Shown here one piece after another: positions 1 through 5,482 of a DNA stretch of 5,482 nt. The notes under the pieces are model-generated. The model had not been told where the DNA came from. It saw only the letters and a program-made list of their open reading frames with translations, and ran no database searches. A program made the position numbers and the translations under genes. The DNA is taken from contig CAKZKV010000292.1 of NCBI GenBank assembly GCA_937124505.1, positions 1-5,482 on the forward strand, written 5' to 3'. Each line of letters starts with the position of its first letter. The stretch's first letter is position 1. The stretch is from an uncultured Alphaproteobacteria bacterium. GTDB lineage: Bacteria > Pseudomonadota > Alphaproteobacteria > Micavibrionales > Micavibrionaceae.

Positions 1-1031
1 CCAGTCAGGACGATCCGGCGTCCGGCAATGGGGCCGAGACCGCTATCATTCAGCTTGGCGCGCACCATTTCAAAAATTTCCTCCAGACGCGGCTGGATAA
101 TGCCGACCAGAAGCGAGCGCGGCACATGGCGGTGGCTTGTCATCTGGTCTTCGCCGATTTGCGGCACATCAATGGTTTCATTGTCGTCGCTCATGGTCGC
201 CATGGCGCTGCCGTACAAGGTTTTCAGGCGTTCAGCATGACTCAGGGAGGTGGTAAGGCCGCGGGCGATATCAGAGGTCACATGCTTGCCGCCAACAGGG
301 ATGGAATCAATATAAATCAGTTTTTTCGCGGCAAAAACGGCGATGGATGTTGTGCCGCCGCCCATATCAATGACCGTGCTGCCCAGTTCCATTTCGTCTT
401 CGACCAGTGTTGACAGCCCGGCGGCATAGGCGTCATGACAAAAACAAACAATGTCCAGATGGCTGCGCTCAACACAGGTCGTCATATTTTTGATGGCATT
501 CTGGGCCGCGGCAATGATGTTGACGTCCAGATGCAGTTTTTCGCCGACCATGCCCAGCGGCTCCTGAATGCCGCCATGCCCGTCAATATTACAGGAGGCA
601 GCAATGCTGTGGATCAGGGCATCGCCGGGATATTTATTCACCGCTTTTTGCTGGGCACGGGCGAGGGCGCGGTAGATGTCTGTTTCTGTGACTTCATGGC
701 CGGAGATGTTAATATCAATCTGCTCAATCTGCTGTTTGGCATGCGACGCAGGCAGGTTGATGACCACATCCCGCAGCGGATATCCCTTCAGGGTCTTGGC
801 TGCCATATTCTCCGCAGAATGCACCGTATGGCGAATCACATTCTCAACGGCCTTCAGATCTGTAATGGTTCCGCTCTTGATTCCCGAAGACGCATGATGG
901 CCAACGCCGACAATCTCCATAGAACCCTGATCGTCGGTGACGACCGCAATCAGGCAGGCAACCTTGGCGCTGCCGATATCTAGAGCGGCAACAGTTGACC
1001 CTTTGGCGCGGTGTTTCAGTTTAGATTTCAT
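1..1031 (-). CDS. ftsA: Cell division protein FtsA, partial (C-terminus beyond left edge)
   Basis: FtsA is the actin-like ATPase that anchors FtsZ filaments to the inner membrane at the division site and recruits later divisome proteins. The minus-strand translation is open for 343 codons from an ATG at 1031 to the window edge. Visible motifs are the first phosphate-binding motif LDIGSAKVACLIA (residues 17-29), an inserted FtsA-specific 1C domain (about 85-170), and the second phosphate motif DMGGGTTSIAVF (222-233) followed by IPVGGKHVTSDIA. The family is normally 410-440 residues, so roughly the last 80-100 are missing, including the membrane-targeting C-terminal helix. The start is supported by AAGGGG three bases before the ATG, although this spacing is short. 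ftsQ usually lies directly upstream of ftsA, but here ligA diverges from that point; ftsZ would be expected beyond the left edge (inference). No frameshift or missing motif is seen. Confidence 0.95.
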   Translation of the reverse strand, partial: MKSKLKHRAKGSTVAALDIGSAKVACLIAVVTDDQGSMEIVGVGHHASSGIKSGTITDLKAVENVIRHTVHSAENMAAKTLKGYPLRDVVINLPASHAKQQIEQIDINISGHEVTETDIYRALARAQQKAVNKYPGDALIHSIAASCNIDGHGGIQEPLGMVGEKLHLDVNIIAAAQNAIKNMTTCVERSHLDIVCFCHDAYAAGLSTLVEDEMELGSTVIDMGGGTTSIAVFAAKKLIYIDSIPVGGKHVTSDIARGLTTSLSHAERLKTLYGSAMATMSDDNETIDVPQIGEDQMTSHRHVPRSLLVGIIQPRLEEIFEMVRAKLNDSGLGPIAGRRIVLT

Positions 1032-3353
<2,322 letters not shown>

Positions 3354-3408
3354 CGGTCAGTGCGGAAATGCCACATTCATCAATTGCTGCAGCACGATAA
3401 TGTAAGTC

Positions 3409-3639
3409 CTATGATTTCAGATCGTGAAATTTTTCCAGGGCTTTCTGGATACGTTCCGGATAGTCGCGGCGCTCAACAAACATGCCACCTCCCGTATTGC
3501 GGGTCATCGCTTTTTCCAAAGCCAGCTTCAGGCTCTCTGCAATTTCAATATCCTGTTGCTCAATGGCAAGTTCAAGCGCGTATAAGATACGGTCACTCAT
3601 TCGTTCATGGTTTAGGTTTCCGTCAAGAACATTTCGCAT
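3409..3639 (-). CDS. Small conserved-looking alphaproteobacterial hypothetical protein
   Basis: This encodes 76 residues with no signal peptide or membrane segment. It reads as two helices, one at about 15-47 rich in Glu, Ala and Leu (SDRILYALELAIEQQD), and one at about 61-76. Between them is a glycine turn and basic motif, TGGGMFVERRDYP (49-61). The pattern fits short uncharacterised proteins I recall from alphaproteobacteria, but I cannot name a family or function. The ATG at 3639 has GGA nine bases upstream. A second in-frame ATG at 3600 would remove 13 residues and give a start at MSDRILYALE, but its nearest GGA is about 18 bases away. The gene begins 23 bp after the stop of the hydrolase, on the same strand, so the two are probably co-transcribed. 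It converges on ligA across a 55-bp gap with no clear terminator. Confidence 0.75.
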   Translation of the reverse strand: MRNVLDGNLNHERMSDRILYALELAIEQQDIEIAESLKLALEKAMTRNTGGGMFVERRDYPERIQKALEKFHDLKS

Positions 3640-3662
3640 AATTTATTATCCGGTAAGTTTAT

Positions 3663-4682
3663 TTAAAAGGGTTTAATGCTATCTTTTTTATCAATAATAT
3701 TGGTTTTTATAAGATCTTCAAAGCTTTTCAGAAACTTATTTCGTATTTCGTCACGCTCCATGATAATTTCATGGCCTGAGTCAGGGAGATTAATAAGTGT
3801 TGTGTTTTCTAACAGGCTGGCAACACGTTGTATAGATCTGTTATTTACAAGGTTTTCCCTTCCCGCTGTCGCCAGAAGAAGGGGCGTTTTAACGGATTTC
3901 AGAAAGTCTTTGTTTCTAACAATTTGGCAAGTCTTGGCGGCATAATAGAGCCATCTGTAGGTGACGCCCCCCACTTGCAGGTTCGGATCAAACTGCATCC
4001 AGGCATCATGTACGTTACTACGCACAGGATCCAGAGACATGGAGTCTTTTGCTTTTTTGTTCTCGGAACGGGGGCGGTAGTCCTGTTCGCCGGGCGCATA
4101 GGAGCAGTCTGCAAATTCAGCCAGAAGTTTTGTCAGCGGCAGACGCAAGAAGGCAGGAACAGGTTTCAGTGCTTTGATCCCGAACATCGGGGCGGTCATC
4201 GCGGCACAGGCAAAGACGTCTGGAAACTTCTGCAGATAACGCAGGCCAATATTCGCGCCCATGGAATGGGCCAAGATAACAAGAGGTAGCCGACCAACCT
4301 CCGGATGTACGGCGGAGGGCAAAACATATTCCCGAATGAAAATATCAAGGTCTTTGACGTCCCTGTGAAATCCGTTCGAAACCCGCTTGTGCGGCGATTT
4401 TTTGAAATGTCTGTGAGATCGTCCCTGTCCCTGCCATTCCAGAACGTACACAGCGAGTTTTTGGTCTATAAGAGTTGTCGCGAGTTCAAAGTATTTTTCA
4501 CAATATTCCGACACACCGGGCAAAATAATGACAACCGCCTTGGGAATCGTATGCTTGGGAAAGGCGGTTCCAAAGCGCAGTTTCTCGCCGTTATGGCCGG
4601 CAAACATATGCCAGCGCCATCCCTTTGGTTGCAGGAAACGTTCCTCCAGCGCGGGGTGAGTCAGATGAGAATCAGATGTCAT
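3663..4682 (-). CDS. Alpha/beta hydrolase, lysophospholipase/monoacylglycerol lipase-like (PldB type)
   Basis: This is a 339-residue serine hydrolase of the Hydrolase_4 (serine aminopeptidase S33-like) group, which typically cleaves lysophospholipids or monoacylglycerols. The order of motifs fits: an oxyanion-hole strand VVIILPGVSEYCEKY (50-64), the strand-turn VLEWQGQGRS (80-89), the nucleophile elbow AHSMGAN with Ser140, and the catalytic His304 in DSGHEI. At the usual acid position the sequence is AGRENLV, so Glu276 replaces the common Asp; E. coli PldB also carries Glu there as I recall it. No signal peptide or transmembrane helix is seen, so the enzyme is probably cytoplasmic or peripheral. 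The start ATG at 4682 is preceded by AGGATAAGGGG. The gene leads a likely two-gene operon with the small protein at 3409-3639. The substrate cannot be told from sequence. Confidence 0.88.
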   Translation of the reverse strand: MTSDSHLTHPALEERFLQPKGWRWHMFAGHNGEKLRFGTAFPKHTIPKAVVIILPGVSEYCEKYFELATTLIDQKLAVYVLEWQGQGRSHRHFKKSPHKRVSNGFHRDVKDLDIFIREYVLPSAVHPEVGRLPLVILAHSMGANIGLRYLQKFPDVFACAAMTAPMFGIKALKPVPAFLRLPLTKLLAEFADCSYAPGEQDYRPRSENKKAKDSMSLDPVRSNVHDAWMQFDPNLQVGGVTYRWLYYAAKTCQIVRNKDFLKSVKTPLLLATAGRENLVNNRSIQRVASLLENTTLINLPDSGHEIIMERDEIRNKFLKSFEDLIKTNIIDKKDSIKPF

Positions 4683-4724
4683 GACCCCTTATCCTACAAA
4701 AACAGACGTTAAAAACGAGTTATT

Positions 4725-4753
4725 TTTGTAATAAAGGCTGTGCATTTTGTCAG
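4725..4753 (-). promoter_or_regulatory. Candidate sigma-70-type promoter for the hydrolase operon
   Basis: On the minus strand CTGACA (4753-4748, five of six consensus bases) is followed after 17 bp by TACAAA (4730-4725, four of six). Transcription would start near 4718, giving a leader of about 36 bases before the hydrolase ATG at 4682. It lies just past the terminator that closes the upstream small gene, which is where a promoter would be needed. Confidence 0.45.
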
Positions 4754-4767
4754 GATGATAAAAATAC

Positions 4768-4796
4768 AGGGCGTATCTAAAGAAAAGATACGCCCT
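4768..4796 (-). terminator. Rho-independent terminator of the small gene at 4809-4988
   Basis: There is a perfect 11-bp stem, AGGGCGTATCT (4768-4778) paired with AGATACGCCCT (4786-4796), with a 7-base loop. On the minus strand it begins 12 bases past the stop codon of the small gene and is followed by GTATTTTTAT, a usable U-tract. On the plus strand TATTGTTTTT follows, so it could work in both directions. It separates the small gene and pntB from the hydrolase operon. Confidence 0.9.
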
Positions 4797-4808
4797 TATT
4801 GTTTTTGA

Positions 4809-4988
4809 TTACATGAGACATTGGGGGAAGGATGTTTCGGATTCTCTTATTTCTGCCAAGCGCTGTGAGATGATTGCAGGCTTTTCGTCTCTGCGTAGGC
4901 CTGTTGTTAGATCGTCAACGGCATCTGCTCCAATTATTTGAGTTAGTTCAAGCAAGTCCTGTTGGTACTCTTGATTAGCCTCAGTCAT
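4809..4988 (-). CDS. Small hypothetical protein with frame-disrupted 5' end
   Basis: This is a 59-residue hydrophilic, probably helical protein (MTEANQEYQQDLLELTQ at the start, ETSFPQCLM at the end) that I do not recognise. It has no signal peptide or membrane segment. The ATG at 4988 has AGGTG about eight bases upstream; a GTG at 4997 would add three residues. The best initiation signal, AAGGAGG with an ATG at 5026, lies one base out of frame because of a C9 run at 5005-5013. With C7, C10 or C13 the two would join; C10 would give a 72-residue protein beginning MATITPPPNQVSAMTEANQ. The gene follows pntB on the same strand, after 80 bp, and ends in a strong terminator, so it is transcribed as the last gene of a pntB unit or from its own unseen promoter. 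It may be real and off, real and coupled, or mis-sequenced. Confidence 0.6.
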   Translation of the reverse strand: MTEANQEYQQDLLELTQIIGADAVDDLTTGLRRDEKPAIISQRLAEIRESETSFPQCLM

Positions 4989-5026
4989 AGCTGACACCTG
5001 ATTAGGGGGGGGGTAATTGTAGCCAT
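4985..5026 (-). CDS. 13-codon leader peptide or misframed start of the small gene
   Basis: From the ATG at 5026, which has an optimal ribosome binding site, the frame as sequenced reads MATITPPLIRCQL and stops at TGA (4987-4985). This stop overlaps the ATG of the downstream gene (4988-4986) as ATGA, the classic arrangement for translational coupling. It may therefore be a leader peptide that feeds ribosomes into the small gene. Alternatively it may be the true N-terminus broken by a one-base change in the C9 run. Confidence 0.4.
   Translation of the reverse strand: MATITPPLIRCQL
5005..5013 (-). repeat. Homopolymeric C9 tract near the start codon
   Basis: Nine consecutive C on the minus strand (G on the plus) begin 13 bases into the reading frame opened at 5026, within an otherwise AT-rich stretch. 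Tracts of this length and position are typical of slipped-strand contingency loci. C9 is the out-of-frame length for the downstream gene; C10 is in frame. Long homopolymers are also common sites of sequencing error. Confidence 0.85.
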
Positions 5027-5033
5027 TTGATAT

Positions 5034-5040
5034 CCTCCTT
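5034..5040 (-). promoter_or_regulatory. Near-perfect Shine-Dalgarno AAGGAGG
   Basis: AAGGAGG on the minus strand (5040-5034) is seven bases from the ATG at 5026. It is the strongest ribosome binding site in the window and argues that translation really begins at 5026, even though that frame stops after 13 codons. Confidence 0.8.
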
Positions 5041-5106
5041 TTTTCGTTTTACAAAAAGCTAATTATGTCCTCTCTAAAGTATTTTGGGTTTAAAATGCAA
5101 ACTTTT

Positions 5107-5482
5107 TTATTCCGTGGATTTAATAATGTCCTCCGTCATCTTTTTCGCATCACCGAGCAGCATCATGGTGTTTTCCGCAAAGAACAGCGGGTTGTCCACA
5201 CCGGCATAGCCGGAGCCCATGGAGCGCTTCACAAACAGAACCGTTTTGGCGTTTTCAACATCCAGAACCGGCATTCCGTAAATCGGGGATGTCGGGTCGG
5301 TTTTTGCCGCCGGGTTTGTGATATCGTTTGCACCGATCACGTAAACCACGTCTGTTTGCGCGAAGTCGCGGTTAATGTCTTCCAGTTCGAAAACTTCGTC
5401 ATACGGCACGTTTGCTTCGGCTAGAAGGACGTTCATATGTCCGGGCATCCGACCGGCAACCGGGTGGATGGCGTATTTCACT
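5107..5482 (-). CDS. pntB: NAD(P) transhydrogenase subunit beta, C-terminal NADP(H)-binding domain (partial)
   Basis: PntB is the membrane and NADP-binding subunit of the proton-translocating transhydrogenase, which uses the proton gradient to make NADPH from NADH. The 124 visible codons are domain III, the cytoplasmic NADP(H) site. Motifs are [19 protein letters not shown] at the left of the fragment, [23 protein letters not shown], and [17 protein letters not shown], all closely matching the well-known E. coli protein. The C-terminus (DIIKSTE) ends at the usual family position. The GTG at 5481 is an internal valine, not a start; the membrane part and true start lie beyond the right edge. 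No terminator follows the stop, so transcription may continue into the small gene 80 bp downstream. The intervening 5027-5106 is AT-rich with no convincing promoter. Confidence 0.96.
   Translation of the reverse strand, partial: VKYAIHPVAGRMPGHMNVLLAEANVPYDEVFELEDINRDFAQTDVVYVIGANDITNPAAKTDPTSPIYGMPVLDVENAKTVLFVKRSMGSGYAGVDNPLFFAENTMMLLGDAKKMTEDIIKSTE

Noticed and set aside
435..983. 182-codon open frame on the plus strand opposite ftsA, with smaller ones at 28-240, 126-413 and 676-897
   Set aside because: They lie wholly antisense to a clearly identified ftsA; their translations show no recognisable family and no convincing ribosome binding sites.
3354..3408. Convergent gap between ligA and the small gene as a terminator
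   Set aside because: No stable stem followed by a T-run was found on either strand.
4026..4037. 12-bp match CAGGATCCAGAG between the hydrolase gene and the left arm of the ligA palindrome
   Set aside because: About one or two such 12-bp matches are expected by chance in a window of this size; flanking bases do not match and no palindrome is present at the second site.
3828..4712. Plus-strand open frames of up to 153 codons opposite the hydrolase
   Set aside because: The minus-strand hydrolase has ordered family motifs and a good start; the plus-strand frames have neither.
5075..5101. TTGCAT (5101-5096 region) with TTTAGA after 16 bp as a promoter for the small gene behind pntB
   Set aside because: The -10 matches only three of six consensus bases; the alternative CATAAT downstream has no -35 partner at a usable distance.

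Overview
The window looks like a chromosomal piece of an alphaproteobacterium of intermediate GC content. The evidence is the alphaproteobacterial style of the FtsA and LigA proteins, the pntB end, and a small conserved-looking protein of a kind I associate with that class. I cannot name the genus. There is no tRNA, rRNA, CRISPR array, transposase or phage gene.

Layout from left to right: (1) the first 343 codons of ftsA (cell division actin homologue) on the minus strand, running off the left edge; (2) an AT-rich divergent intergenic region of about 110 bp; (3) ligA (NAD-dependent DNA ligase) on the plus strand, complete at 736 residues from its best start and therefore longer than the roughly 670-700 residues usual for the family; (4) a 55-bp convergent gap with no obvious terminator; (5) a minus-strand pair consisting of an alpha/beta hydrolase of the lysophospholipase/monoacylglycerol lipase type followed 23 bp downstream by a 76-residue conserved-looking hypothetical protein; (6) a candidate promoter for that pair and an 11-bp-stem terminator; (7) a small minus-strand gene of unknown function whose strong Shine-Dalgarno and ATG are separated from its body by a run of nine C that puts them out of frame; (8) the C-terminal NADP-binding domain of pntB (transhydrogenase beta subunit) on the minus strand, running off the right edge.

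The genes are mostly housekeeping and unrelated in function (division, DNA joining, lipid ester hydrolysis, redox balance). The unusual material lies inside and between them. ligA contains a sharply bounded 320-bp AT-rich block (29% GC over 1801-2100, between flanks of 59% and 65%) that carries a catalytic motif, which suggests mosaic origin. It also has a separate in-frame insertion in the helix-hairpin-helix region containing a perfect 14-bp inverted repeat, reminiscent of palindromic elements that insert within coding genes. The small gene before pntB has a poly-C tract right after the start codon, consistent with phase variation, a coupled leader peptide, or a sequencing/assembly error. 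No wholly new multi-gene system is visible; these three features are the ones that merit follow-up.
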